Under the pieces are notes generated by a model. That model saw only the letters and a program-made list of their open reading frames with translations. It was not told where the DNA came from and searched no databases. Positions 49,746 through 61,397 of a stretch of 64,000 nt of DNA are shown piece by piece. The position numbers and the translations under genes were made by a program. Where the stretch lies: the NCBI GenBank assembly GCA_963969595.1, contig OZ018410.1, forward strand, positions 39,785,413-39,849,412, in the 5' to 3' direction. This stretch comes from Neckera pumila. Taxonomy: Eukaryota; Streptophyta; Bryopsida; Hypnales; Neckeraceae. The number at the start of each line of letters is the position of its first letter. The first letter of the stretch is position 1.

Positions 49746-52700
49746 GCATACACTTGCACACATATAACAAAAAAAAATTCTCGCAAGATTTCTCAATGAC
49801 ACTAATATTGCTACTACGACATGGAGACCATGCAAAAGTCTCATTCACAACTTGCAAGACATGCATTGTGTAGGAGAGACTACAAGCATTAGAGATCAAT
49901 GATAGCTTCTTAAAAAATAGTGAAACATGTGTCACATACTAAATATGCAAATCTGCATTCCCCCAACAGAGGGAAAAAATTTAGAAAAATACAATGTTGT
50001 GATTTGTGGATTAAAAGTTCCTTCACAAGAAAGCGTTGATTTGGTGATAGAGTGGTATTATAACAGTCTAGCAAAGATTACAAGTTTTAATGTCCTTTGA
50101 ATTTCCCAATTCTTCTCTCATTCTAAATTGTTATCAGTTGTAGAATGGCAAAACTTAGTCTTTGATATAACAATAGATTATTGTCTTTGGGAAAAAAAAT
50201 GAGTGCAATATCATGCAAATTTTTTTTTTTTACTTTGCATTGAGCTGAAAATAGAATCTTAGAATAATTTGTTGATCATTTTAATTACCTAGGGTCAAAA
50301 TAATAAAAATATGCTATATGATATCAAAGAAATTGGGCGACTATCCAAATGGACTTAACATAAAATCTATCTTCTATGTGACTATCCGAGCACCATGAGG
50401 CTTGTCAAATCCATTGAGGGAAGTGAGAAGGACTTGAATACAAGCTTCAGGTTTAATAGGACTCTAAGCTTATTCCGTGGTAGAATTCATTCAAAACAAC
50501 AATAGCGGGGGGATAATTAGAACAACTCCAAAATGTGACAACTCTTCTCCTTCTTTAAATTATTGATTTAAAATAAAGCTTGATCAATGTCTAGAAGATT
50601 AAGGTAAGTTTATCGACCAGTGCCCCTTTTCCAATTGGGTCTCTTATCTACAAGTACAACATTTCAGTCTAAAAGTCTAAGAAAACAATAAATGATAAAA
50701 TCTATTGGGGAGGGGAGACTGGTATGCTTTCCTTAACCCATCATCACCACTTTTTGTATTATAAAGGTGTTCGTTCCCACAAAGGCTAAAACATATGCTT
50801 CAAAAAGATGTAGTCACCATATTGATGGTATACTGGTCCCTCCTTTGTGCTAAGTTGATTAGATTTTTAAAGAACCAATGATTGCCAAAGAAAGAACAAT
50901 CATATAATACTTTGTTTTATAGAATTATCAAATATTTTGCCATAATGCAAGGAATTTTTTGAGTTTTGCTATTATATGAAAAACATATATTGAACCTACA
51001 ACTAAGCTTCATTTTTGTTGCAATATTTTCAATCTAATTGGATTATGATCACCCTAAACCTTAACATGGATATCTTTCAAACACTATAATTCAATAAGTA
51101 GTCTTCAAGCTAGATTGTGGATTAGATTTGCCCACATTAGTTTGTTGATTCTTTATTATTTCCGTTTTTCATATTTGTTGGAGTTTGAGATGCAATTTGC
51201 TTCAATTGTAATGCAGCAAATCAAACATCTCATCATTGCAAAGTAGATATTAAAAGAAGAAAGAAAATGTGCACTTGAATCCCAAGTACAATTCATATTT
51301 GTTAGATCAATGCAATTTTTTTTTAATATTTCCTGCCCTTGAATTAATGTTTTAGGTCAATTTCATGCAATAAGACAATTGCTCTTAAAGCGACCATATT
51401 CTAAATGCAACCCTTATTTACAAAAGAATGACATATTATCCAAAATATCTATTATCGTCAATGATGAGTTAGGTAGCTTAAACGGTTGCTTTAAGAGCAG
51501 ACGGACTACCTTAGAGCATTGCGTTTTCAAAAATATTCAAAATCTCAATTTTTTAATTATTTATATATATTTTTTTGGACAAACACTGAAACTTATTTCA
51601 ACTGCAAAAACAATAATAACCCATACCACAGCTTGAAAGTTAAATTATTAGAAAAATGAACATACAATCGCCTTTAGATTAAAATCGAGTGGAGGACCAG
51701 GTCACAAGCATCATATGTTGGGAGGCTTTTCAAAAAAATTGACCTGGAATGAGAGTACTGAGTAGGCTATAGATTTCCATAGTTGCTTCCAATATTCTGT
51801 GATGACTGCTTGGGGCCACGTGTGAATTTTTAATAGGTTGGCTCTCATTTTCTTCTTCTTTTTCATGTATGGCATCATTCAGCACATACACTCTGAAAAA
51901 AAGAAAGTTATGTATTTGAGAGCTATCCAAAATTTATGACAACTTGGCTTCAAAAAGGTGTGGCTTTTTGTCAAGCACCTGCCCTCAAAGGACAGAGCCT
52001 ATGACCAATGTGCACAACGTCAATATCCTTTGCTTGTCTTTACTCTATTTTGTCACAAATTGTGAGTGGAAATTATTTTGTCAAATTTATAGAAGATATG
52101 TTAGATTTCCACTCATGAACTTATAGAAGATGAAATTTGACATGTCTTTTGTAAGTTTAACTTTGGAAAGATGACAAGGCCAAAAAGTGCCAGCCAAAAA
52201 GTGCCAAGGTGGATGACTTTTAAGATTATTGTAGAAATGAAGAATGCACTTATTGGTTCTAAAATTGAATGATTTTTGGCAAAGTACCTTGGTGATAGGT
52301 CTTATCCTTTCATGGTTAAGAAACATTAGATTCTTCTGTGGAAACCTGAAATTACAATAAATTTTTATGGAAGAGTGAAGAAATTTAATATCAAATAGAA
52401 TATATATTTACAAATTCTAAAATTTCACTATAGTTGTGTATTATAGTTTGTAACGTTGTGGTTTAGTACAAATTTTTGGATCATTCTACAATAATAAGAT
52501 CAATAGACCATAGTAATAAGTCCAAAGTTCAAATTACAATAAATAATTTTATTTTAGGAATTATCAAAGTTTTAAATTGGTATAAAACTTCAAAGTTCAA
52601 ATTGAGTGAAAATTAGGACTTTAGATTTACGTATTAGCAAGTTCAAATTGCTATAAAAATTTTAATTTTTCAAATTTTCAAATTTTCAAATTTTTCAAAC

Positions 52701-53355
52701 TTCCAAATTAGAGTGAAAATTAAACTTGATAAGCTTCATTTTATTCTTTGGACTCAAGCTAAAAAAAACAATTTTATGTCAAAAAGTCAAATAAAGAAAA
52801 GGATAACACATTTCCAAAATACACTACATGGATTTTCTAGTTCCTTATGTTGGAAAGTCAAAAACATTGCTAGGAAAGAATATCCAACACTATTCTTTGA
52901 CAATGGATTCAAGCAAGACAATTTTTCTTATTTTGGAAGTTTTTAAAAATGATATAAAGGACATTTTTCTCTCATTTGAAATTCTTAAGGTGAACATTAA
53001 GACACTAAAAAATCTAAGTATTTTTGAAATATATTTCTAGAGTTGAAAAGCAACCTCTCCAACTAAAGATTTATTTTACCAAAGCTAGTATATATTTGAA
53101 TCCTAAAAAATTGATTTACGAGGATTTTTATATAATATAATGTTTTTTCCTAATCCCTACACATAAAACTGTCCAAATAAGAATTATAGAATACTTGGTA
53201 GTTTGGTTAATAATTCATTTTATACCATGTAAATTACCTATCTACCTACCATCCTACCACATGGTCTAGAATGGTTGAAAAAATAGGATTGTGATAGAAG
53301 CCAAGTAAGGCATTTGCTCAAGCAAGGCAATCATCAAGGCCCTTCTTTTTTGTTC
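49746..53355. other. AT-rich intergenic, no gene seen
   Basis: No coding sequence is recognised. A small inverted pair GCTCTTAAAGCGACC / GGTTGCTTTAAGAGC (about 51381-51506) may mark a 126-bp degraded TIR element. Confidence 0.35.
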
Positions 53356-53358
53356 TCC

Positions 53359-53579
53359 ACTACAAGAGAAAGGGGTGTTTTAAGTCAGTTTTTAAGTATA
53401 GTCCTAGATATAAGATTTTGAATAATGACCTTTAAAGAGATTTTCAGCAAAACTTTACTTAAAACGCATGTATTTTAAGTAAAATTTTGCTAAAAATCTC
53501 CTTAAAGGTCATTATTGAAAATCTTATGTCTAGGACTATACTTTAAAACTTACTTAAAACACCCTTTTTTCTTGTAGTG
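53359..53579. mobile_element. CACTA-derived hairpin MITE
   Basis: A 221-bp near-complete palindrome starts CACTACAAGAGAAAGGGGTG and ends CCTTTTTTCTTGTAGTG, flanked by CTC on both sides (53356-53358 and 53580-53582). CACTA termini with a 3-bp duplication identify the superfamily. The interior folds back on itself with ~95-bp arms and has no coding capacity. Confidence 0.85.
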
Positions 53580-53966
53580 CTCCGTACCAATATTTAAGAA
53601 TATCTTGTCTATTAGAACTTTTCAGTTTTGATCTCATTTGCAATTGCTGCTTGTCATCAATGCGTCTACTATTGTGCCAACTTTTTTGAGGCTTGTATAT
53701 GTCTTTTTTGGTTTGTCTTTCAAAAATTGATTTACATTTGTGGGAGATGTAAGGAGATAGATCTTTCTACTTCAATAATTTGACAATGTTGGATAATGTT
53801 GCAAATTTTGATGATGTTATAAATTTTTTTGGTCTTTTTAGAGAATAGATTGTTGATATTGAATGCAATCTTGTCTTTCTCTCATCAATGTAGTATTCTT
53901 AACAGTCAAGCTTTCCATTTCTTTGAAAATGCAAAATTTGGATTAAAATTGGCATGAATTTACTAA

Positions 53967-54188
53967 GGGAGGCAACCCATTCTAGATTGACAACCCATTT
54001 CCATTCACTTCAGGAATTACAGACATATAAGAGGACGGTTTCTTCGGTGGAAATTTTTTTTGTGTGCAACAATAGTGTTTGGACCTTTCTTAGAGTTTTC
54101 AAATGTTTTGGTAGCAAAATAAAGTTGCTATGAATTAATGAATTATAGATTTTATAATTCCTTAAGTGGTTGAGAATGGATTGCCTCC
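53967..54188. mobile_element. GGAGGCAAC-type MITE, copy 2
   Basis: This 222-bp element begins GGGAGGCAACCCATTC, ends GAATGGATTGCCTCC, and aligns end to end with the copy at 14236-14464. Confidence 0.7.
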
Positions 54189-54189
54189 T

Positions 54190-56200
54190 TTATTTGAGAA
54201 TTTCTTGGCATTTAATACAAATTTGTAAATTTGCATTTGAAATTTTTTGTTGTGTCTTTGATCATTGTGCAGGCTTTCAGCAACAATGTATGCCACAGAA
54301 ATTGCGGTGTGCATTCCACATTTTAGGAGTAGGCAAGCAGGCAAAAGCATGTTGCTTCATCTTACTTGGAGGCTCCATCCAATGTAGAATGTCCTTGGAA
54401 AAGAGCCAACAATGGATAAAATCAAAAGAAGATTGTTGGGGATACACTTTGGATAAAATCAACAAATGTATTTCTAAATCAGGTTTTAGGAGACATACAA
54501 CACGCTCTGGCACACTTGTCTCTCCTTATTACGGGTGAAATTCTTCTTCTTCCAAGGATGGGAAGGCTTAGTCATCTGTTGTGCCATGATCAAAGGAATT
54601 TGACAATAACAAGCATTGTTATAAATCTCAAAAATGGGCTCAAGTACAAGGCATGGTGTGCAGAATAGAAACCTTGGCAATTTGTAGAGGGAGGTACCTT
54701 TGTATGAATAGACGCTTCTTGCTTGAACTAAAACTTGTCAAACATGTGCAATAATACAGTTTTAGACTCAAATCCTCAAAATGTAATTTTCCTTACTTTT
54801 GTGAAAACCCACAATCAAGTGGCATACATTGTTTGCTTTACTAAGCTTTGGACTACCTTCACAAATTGCAAATAGAAAACTATAAAATTGCCGGCTCTAA
54901 ATACTAAATTGTTATCTAACATTTGCTAAAAGGTCATCTAATGAATCCAAAATCCCTAATCTTTTGGATAAACAAATACAATTCTTCATCAAATTATATG
55001 TAAATGCCATCTTAGCACTTTCTCAAAAAGTAATAAAGGTGGTTATGATAAATCTATATTTAATATCACTGATACAATCATACCCCTAGGTCAATTTCAA
55101 CACTTGTATGTCAAAATGGTTTTATAGATATTGGTTTGCAAATTTATAAAACTTTGGGCATGCTTCAAATTTTGTTTAATTGTTTACAAAATTAAGCCGG
55201 ACTTAAGAATAATGTCAAGTTTCGTAATTGTCAAGTATCGTAATCAAGTTTGATTAATATTTAATCACCAACATTGCAAACTAAGAAAACATTACCAAAG
55301 AAATAGATTTGGATGACATTGGAAAATTTGGATGAAAAGATATTTACAAATAATGCCACTTGTAAAGTGATCCATATAACACTATATTCCATGTGGCACT
55401 AAAAGCATTCAGTGTCACAACCCCATCACAAAGTCAAGGAAGATTGACCCCCTCACTGCCCCATCCAAGGGTAAATGTAAAAATTGCCCCCTTTTTTTGG
55501 CCACATAGATTTTTCATTTCTTCACCTCTCTTAGCTAATTTGGGGCCTCTAATTGCAACTATAAATTCAAAATTTGCAAATTTTATCACATGTGGCAAAT
55601 AAAAAATCCCAATGTTTTCTCCAAGGATAAAACACGGAACAATAAGGGGATCAATCCTCCCTAGCCTTGTCACAACTCTTGTCACAAAATCCATCACGTA
55701 TATCATCCTATTATTTCATTCAACATTAATGATGAAAACCTAGAACGTGACAAGCATTCATATGATTATATATATATATAAGACAAGACACGAGTCTTGT
55801 GATCAAACATCAATGTGGAAAATGCTATGATTGAAGTCTAGCAATATCAACTTCAGTTGCCTGCAAAGTGATTGCAATGTCGCTGTTGTAACTAGTATGA
55901 CACTAAATACAGTTTTTAGTGAAGTGCCAGTCGGTCGAGGGGCGAACCAAGCGGGGACAGGGCATTGTAAGAACGGGGTCTATGACCGTGTTCCATCTCG
56001 CACTGTCGTCGAGGCCGCGGTCGCAGTGCGGCGAGGCGGAGCATCCCGCGCGTGAACGAAGCCAGCCAGGCTTCAAAGACACCCAGTTTTTTTTTTTTTT
56101 GTGTCAATGCAACGTGGTGACGAAACTCCTTGGTCGTGATAAGTGCAGCCATCATTCATTGAGAACCCAACCAGGGATGAAGCGCAAGTGGTTTGCCACC
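54190..56200. other. Intergenic, no confident gene
   Basis: The plus-strand open frame 54170-54538 (122 codons) has no recognisable domain and partly overlaps a MITE, so I do not call it. A TA microsatellite lies at about 55769-55780. From about 55900 the sequence becomes GC-rich towards segment B. Confidence 0.35.
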
Positions 56201-56246
56201 CATTGGAGAGGGTTGTCAGGCTTCCTCGCTCCCGATCTGCTGTGAC

Positions 56247-56519
56247 TTAACAATCGAACCATGCCAGCGTCTGGTCCAGGAGCGCGACTGAGCGCTCCAT
56301 TGCCGCGTGATTGATGAGATTTGGCTCAGGTTTGGGTTGGTTACGATGCCCACTCACACTCTGCAGGAAATTTGCGACGGACGGAGTGGTGCTGTTTGAA
56401 TTGTTCGGTTCCTTGATTCGTGGGTCGGCTTGATGTTGGTCGTCCACACCGGTGGAACTACCCGAGAATACTGGGTGTTTGCGCACTTTTCCCCTGCAGG
56501 TTCGGTTCAGTTTGCTCAT
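56247..56519 (-). CDS. Possible small protein (90 aa), unrecognised
   Basis: An ATG-initiated minus-strand frame of 90 codons in a GC-rich patch, divergent from galactosyltransferase copy B. The sequence is hydrophilic, with SVANFLQSVSGH and a C-terminal ERSVALLDQTLAWFDC that could form an amphipathic helix. No domain is recognised. It could be a real small gene, a last exon of a larger one, or chance. Confidence 0.25.
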   Translation of the reverse strand: MSKLNRTCRGKVRKHPVFSGSSTGVDDQHQADPRIKEPNNSNSTTPSVANFLQSVSGHRNQPKPEPNLINHAAMERSVALLDQTLAWFDC

Positions 56520-56739
56520 GACGGGACGTGGTCAGTCAAAGCGGAGTCTCGGATCACAGATTTCGTATTCTATTCCCTGTTTTCGAAAGTATTCCGCGTA
56601 GATTCGTTATGGTGGTGACGGACATCCTTCGCACCTCGCTGTTGTGAGCTTTGAGAGGAGGCTTATTCCTCCGCCGTGGCTTTGAAAGCACTGGGTCAGT
56701 CCCATACGGGATCCGTGACGCATTGCACCCATGGATCAG

Positions 56740-58960
56740 GTAACCTCAAGGCCTTTCTCTCTCTCTCGTCATCTTATTCTTCAAGGAGCGCTCGCATCTG
56801 GCAGTTAGGTTAAAGCGTCCAGGAATTAGGTGTGGGCATTATCCTCTGCTCTCGTCGCTGGCTGCAGATTTCCCCCAGATAACCCTAGTTTTGATCTTCC
56901 TCTCACAGGAACTGGGCTTTCAAGCTTGATGGAGTGGCTGTAAGATTCAGTGAGGGGATGCGGGGACCAAGCTAGGGCTGGAACGAAGTCATGTGATTGA
57001 GTGGACGAGAGCAGCAAGGCACACCGGCGAAATTTGAGTGCATTCTTGGTTGCGGAGTTTGGTGGCTTGGTGCGAGGCCGCGATGCGGATAAGGGGGAAG
57101 ATAGGAGGAGTAGGAAGTAGTAATGGCATCACATGGAAGGGTGTGCTGGTGCTTTGCGTGGCGAGTTTCTGCGTGGGCTTGCTGTTCACGAATCGCATGT
57201 GGAGTGGGCCGGAGTTCAACGACGACGTGAGAACAGAGTGCGATCCTCAGCCTAGGTCAAGCAACGACAAGACGGAAATTGTGGACGAAGTATCGCGGAC
57301 GCACCAAGTGATCCAGACGCTGGACAAGACGATAGCGTCGCTGGAAGATGAGCTCGCGGCTGCCCGCGCGCAGAAGGCCACGGGCGGGAATTCGCGGGCG
57401 GTGACGATGCGCGAGTCCGAGGGGGGTGGGGTTGGGTTGGCCGGGGCGCCCAGCGCGGGGCGGAAGAAGGTGTTCGTGGTGATCGGCATCAACACGGCCT
57501 TCAGCAGTCGCAAGCGGCGCGACTCCGTGCGCGAGACGTGGATGCCGCAGGGTGAGAAGCTGCGCAAGCTCGAGGAAGAGAAGGGCGTTGTGATGCGCTT
57601 CGTGATCGGGCACAGCGCGACGCCGGGCGGGATCCTGGACCGCGCCATCGAGGCGGAGGCCGCACAGCACCAGGACTTCCTGCGCCTGAACCACGTGGAG
57701 GGCTACCACGAGCTGTCGATGAAGACGAAGATCTACTTCGCGACCGCGGTGCAGAAATGGGACGCGGAGTTCTACGTGAAGGTGGACGACGACGTGCACG
57801 TGAACGTGGCCATGCTGGGCGCGACCCTGGCGCGGCACCGCACGAAGCCGCGCGTGTACATCGGGTGCATGAAGTCGGGCCCCGTGCTGGCGCAGAAGGG
57901 CGTGAAGTACCACGAGCCCGAGTACTGGAAGTTCGGCGAGGAGGGGAACAAGTATTTTCGGCACGCGACGGGGCAGATTTACGCGATTTCCAAGGACCTG
58001 GCGCGCTACATCGGGGCGAACCAGGCGCTGCTGCATCGCTTCGCGAACGAGGACGTTTCGCTGGGCGCGTGGATCATCGGTCTGGACGTGGACCACATCG
58101 ACGACCGCAGCATGTGCTGCGGCACTCCGCCGGACTGCGAGTGGAAGGCGCAGGCGGGCAACGTGTGCGTGGCTTCGTTCGACTGGACGTGCAGCGGCAT
58201 CTGCAAGTCCGTGGAGAGGCTCAAGGACGTGCACCAGCGCTGCGGGGAAGGCGACGACGCCGTGTGGAATTCCGATTTCTCGTAACTGAGTGCGCACTTG
58301 CTCGCCTGTCTGCTTGGTGGGGATCATCCTGCATCCTGTGGGGGCCGCTTCTTCACTTGACTACTGGGTAGGTAGAGAAAGAGAGGTGTAAGTATGTCAA
58401 TAACAAGTATGTCAATCTCCGAGAGAGTTATTTATTAGAGAGAGACGCGAAGGCTTGCATTGCATGGCATTGCATTGCAGCTGAGCGTGTCGTTCCACGC
58501 TTTTTGTGTCGTGGGAGAGGAATCCAAGCACCCATTGTGCGGAGACTGTAATGACGAGATTGAAGCCCGTTCGAGCGATGTACCGGTACTAGTGTGTCTG
58601 GCCCAAGTGTCTCATTTATTCGTAAGGTAGCTGGACTGTGGATAGGATGACCTCCGTGCAGTCGGACCGAGTAGTACCAATGTGGCTTCTGATTGATTCA
58701 AGCGTTTCAGGAATTTTTGTCTGGGCCTCTCGGTCTCTCGGGACATCGATCGGTCCGTAGAGTGGAGGCGGGCTTGCGAAGAGATCCACGTGAAACTGGA
58801 TGCGGCCGGTCCTCTGCATACTCCCCTGCTTGTCCACAGCGGAGGAAGCCTGTGCGCCATTTGTAATTCGTAGTTGATTGATTTTTCTCAATTGTACATT
58901 GTGGCCATTGTTCCGGATCTCTTGATGTTGTGCCCTTCGCGTAATGGTGCGTTGTTTCTT
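56740..58960. repeat. Segment B of an inverted segmental duplication
   Basis: This is the plus-orientation partner of 15865-18130. Alignable sequence starts near the CTCAAGGCCTTTCTC leader block and ends just after CTCTTGATGTTGTGCCCTT. Homology therefore covers the leader, the coding region and about 700 bp of 3' flank. Confidence 0.85.
57083..58285 (+). CDS. Beta-1,3-galactosyltransferase (GT31), copy B, intronless
   Basis: A 400-residue type II membrane glycosyltransferase, with the same domain order as copy A: anchor at about 17-38, stem, then the Galactosyl_T domain with KVDDDVHVN at 233-241 and NEDVSLGAW at 322-330. The start at 57083 is the first Met shared by both copies; an upstream ATG at 57038 is in frame but the leader between them is not conserved with copy A. 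The 11 differences from copy A include M3I, S14N, four changes at 46-51, and D203N; residues 204-400 are identical. An ACCCTAG telo-box-like motif lies near 56880. Both copies look intact, so both may be expressed. Confidence 0.92.
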   Translation: MRIRGKIGGVGSSNGITWKGVLVLCVASFCVGLLFTNRMWSGPEFNDDVRTECDPQPRSSNDKTEIVDEVSRTHQVIQTLDKTIASLEDELAAARAQKATGGNSRAVTMRESEGGGVGLAGAPSAGRKKVFVVIGINTAFSSRKRRDSVRETWMPQGEKLRKLEEEKGVVMRFVIGHSATPGGILDRAIEAEAAQHQDFLRLNHVEGYHELSMKTKIYFATAVQKWDAEFYVKVDDDVHVNVAMLGATLARHRTKPRVYIGCMKSGPVLAQKGVKYHEPEYWKFGEEGNKYFRHATGQIYAISKDLARYIGANQALLHRFANEDVSLGAWIIGLDVDHIDDRSMCCGTPPDCEWKAQAGNVCVASFDWTCSGICKSVERLKDVHQRCGEGDDAVWNSDFS

Positions 58961-59741
58961 AGTTGTCTGTTTGACTTGTGCTTTAGTTATAACATTATTG
59001 AGCTGATTATCGATGGTTCTTTCCCAATTCAGGAAGATTCTTCTGATTTTGTGAGTGTTCACCCAACGAGGCAGCATTTCATTGAAATACTCTTTAAACT
59101 GAACCTTCTGCAATCATCTAGGGGAGTAGGGGTATTTCTTCTACGCTTACAGTGTACTGGTTTGAGTGACCTTAGTAAGAAATGTTATGTTTATATCAGA
59201 CTTTAAGCGTTGGGATCGTTTTTTCCTCGCATGGCTTATGTACAGAAACCAATGTTCCAGAAGTATCGGAAGTTGTTATCAAGGGCAATTTAGAAAATCC
59301 TTTGTAGTACCTTGGTACTAGACTATTTGTGGCATTGGAATGATCTACCGATATATGCTTGACCCCTTAATCCTGTATCAGCTGAATGCTTTTTGGGGTT
59401 TATGCACATTGTTTCAATATTTCCTTCAATTTCATGAATATATTCATAGAGGAAGATCAACTTCTAAAATTCAAGACTTGCTTTGGATGAAGGAGATCGA
59501 ATTTCCGCAGAAATTGGCCTGAAGCACTTTGATCAACATCATGAATATTGATGTTGGAGCACTTAGGGTTGATGGATCTAAACAGAGTTCAATTTTCTAA
59601 ATTGTGAAAATGTATAAGATATTTAAAAAGTCACTCTCCCTTTGGACACTAGTTTGCTTTACTTCTAGATTGCATTTGAATTTTTATTTAACCTGTATAT
59701 TTTATTGGAGTGACAACAAAGCTTGATTGCATGTAATTTAA
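58960..59741. other. Spacer downstream of segment B
   Basis: No gene is recognised. Open frames at 58874-59206 and 58616-59113 mostly reflect 3' flank sequence shared with segment A. Confidence 0.4.
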
Positions 59742-59743
59742 TA

Positions 59744-60218
59744 CTCCCTCTATCCTTCAAAACCTCCCAAAACCTTCTGCATGAAGGATTAACTATATTT
59801 TTAGTCTTTGTGAATGCTACCAACTTATCATTCTTGATGATTTAAAAGGTTGGTGGCTATAATGAAATATTTGCTTCCAATCTAAATACTTGCAACAAGA
59901 GACCTAGCTAGCCCACTTTAGCTAGCATACTTTATGAACAAATCTTCATAGCACCCACACGGTCACCAAATCTGTTGTCAATATGACTATATGAGGAAGC
60001 AACAACTACAACATGCCTCATATGAGCAAGGCCAAGTTTGCTAGAAGAGGAATGCTCCTTGATCACTAGCCATTTGCCCCTAGAAGGTCATTCAACACGG
60101 CCAATGCTTACTCAACGGCCAAACAATGCTTATTCAACAGCCAAAATTAGTAAACACAGCTTTTGAGTGGGACACAAATTGTGCTCGAGTTGGAGGTTTT
60201 TTAGAGGGACAGAGGGAG
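59744..60218. mobile_element. Stowaway-type MITE
   Basis: A 475-bp element with termini CTCCCTCTATCCTTCAAAAC and the inverted AGAGGGACAGAGGGAG, flanked by TA (59742-59743 and 60219-60220). The TA duplication and CTCCCTC terminus define the plant Stowaway (Tc1/mariner) group. No ORF. Confidence 0.85.
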
Positions 60219-60366
60219 TAACAATGAACAATGGGTGGAAATTCACAGGTTTGCTCCGCATTGAGCTGTGAGCTTCATATGAGTTTTTTTGTTGTATCCT
60301 CCAAATTGAGTTCTTGAGGATTCTGTATGGAACCTTGCCGTAGTCATTCACAGAGATTAACTAATC

Positions 60367-60387
60367 GCAGCAGCAGCAGCAGCAGCA
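60367..60387. repeat. GCA trinucleotide microsatellite
   Basis: About seven consecutive GCA units, not within a recognised gene. Confidence 0.85.
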
Positions 60388-60780
60388 AATACTCCAGCCC
60401 ATTCATGGCTGGCGGAAATTAAGAGTGTTCATTTCAATCCCCAAGGGCTAACAAGACCCACCTATATGTCGTGTCACGTACTCCAGACTGCTGTAAAAGT
60501 TGACGAACATCATCGAGGAGAGATATTACATGAATGCTATCAATGAGCATAGATTGTAGCGTTGATATGACACTCGCCAAATCGTCACAGCACAACAATC
60601 CCCAAAACAATCTGTACAACTGTATCCCAGAACAGGAAAATGAAAACTCTTTTAGACACTTGCTTAACAATGTCAATTTCCTCACAGTGCGCCATGGTGA
60701 AATTGTAAACCCTTAATAAAATTACAAACTCATTGTCACAGCATTAACTATTCCCGAACCATACCTTAAATCCCAGACTA

Positions 60781-61315
60781 GTTATGCTCATAACCCCGCA
60801 CCTTGAAACATTCTCAGTGCCTCAAAACGATGACCCAAAAGGAGTTGCGAATACTATCAGCTAGATTGCCACTCCTGTTTAGCAAATTGTATAGGAACTC
60901 AATATAGAGTGACTTCTGGCCACAACCAAAGCTAAATGTGAAGAAATACGCAACTCCGCCACTCTCGCTTACCGCTACGGGAAAAAGTCATTCTCAACGT
61001 CGAATGCTTTATGAGAATAAACTGATTGCAAGAGCATGACCAAGATTTAACCATTCCTGCCAGAGAGTCTCAACAAACCTCAAAATTTCCGTTATCCTCA
61101 TACGCCCACACCTCGAAAGATACTCAGCGCCTCGTAATGATCACATGAAGAAAAATGTGAACACTATCACCCAGATTGGCCCTCCTGTTTAACAAAATGT
61201 GTACACTCAATCCTCAAGAGTGGCTAATAGCCACACAACCAAAGCTAAACATTACGCAACTCTGATAGTCTCACTCAGCTCTACAGGGACAAAATCATTC
61301 TCAACGTCGATTGCA
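60781..61315. repeat. Diverged ~310-bp tandem duplication 3' of ASADH
   Basis: 60781-61010 and 61092-61315 share ordered blocks including CTCCTGTTTARCAAA, CACAACCAAAGCTAAA, TACGCAACTC and TCATTCTCAACGTCGA. They lie just beyond the ASADH stop, in its likely 3' UTR or downstream region. Confidence 0.7.
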
Positions 61316-61397
61316 TCACAAGGTCTATACCACGACATGTGTTTATTCGCTAATGTACTGCACACAAAAAAGGGATGAACCTTACATGTCAAAGGGA

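Noticed and set aside
52640..52700. Run of CAAATTTTTCAAA-like units as a possible satellite
   Set aside because: Too short and AT-biased to distinguish from low-complexity intergenic DNA.
54170..54538. 122-codon plus-strand open frame
   Set aside because: Overlaps a MITE end, has unusual Cys/Ile-rich composition and no recognisable domain.
58616..59113. 165-codon minus-strand frame downstream of galactosyltransferase B
   Set aside because: Mostly the 3' flank shared with segment A. The matching frame in A is disrupted, so protein-level conservation is absent.
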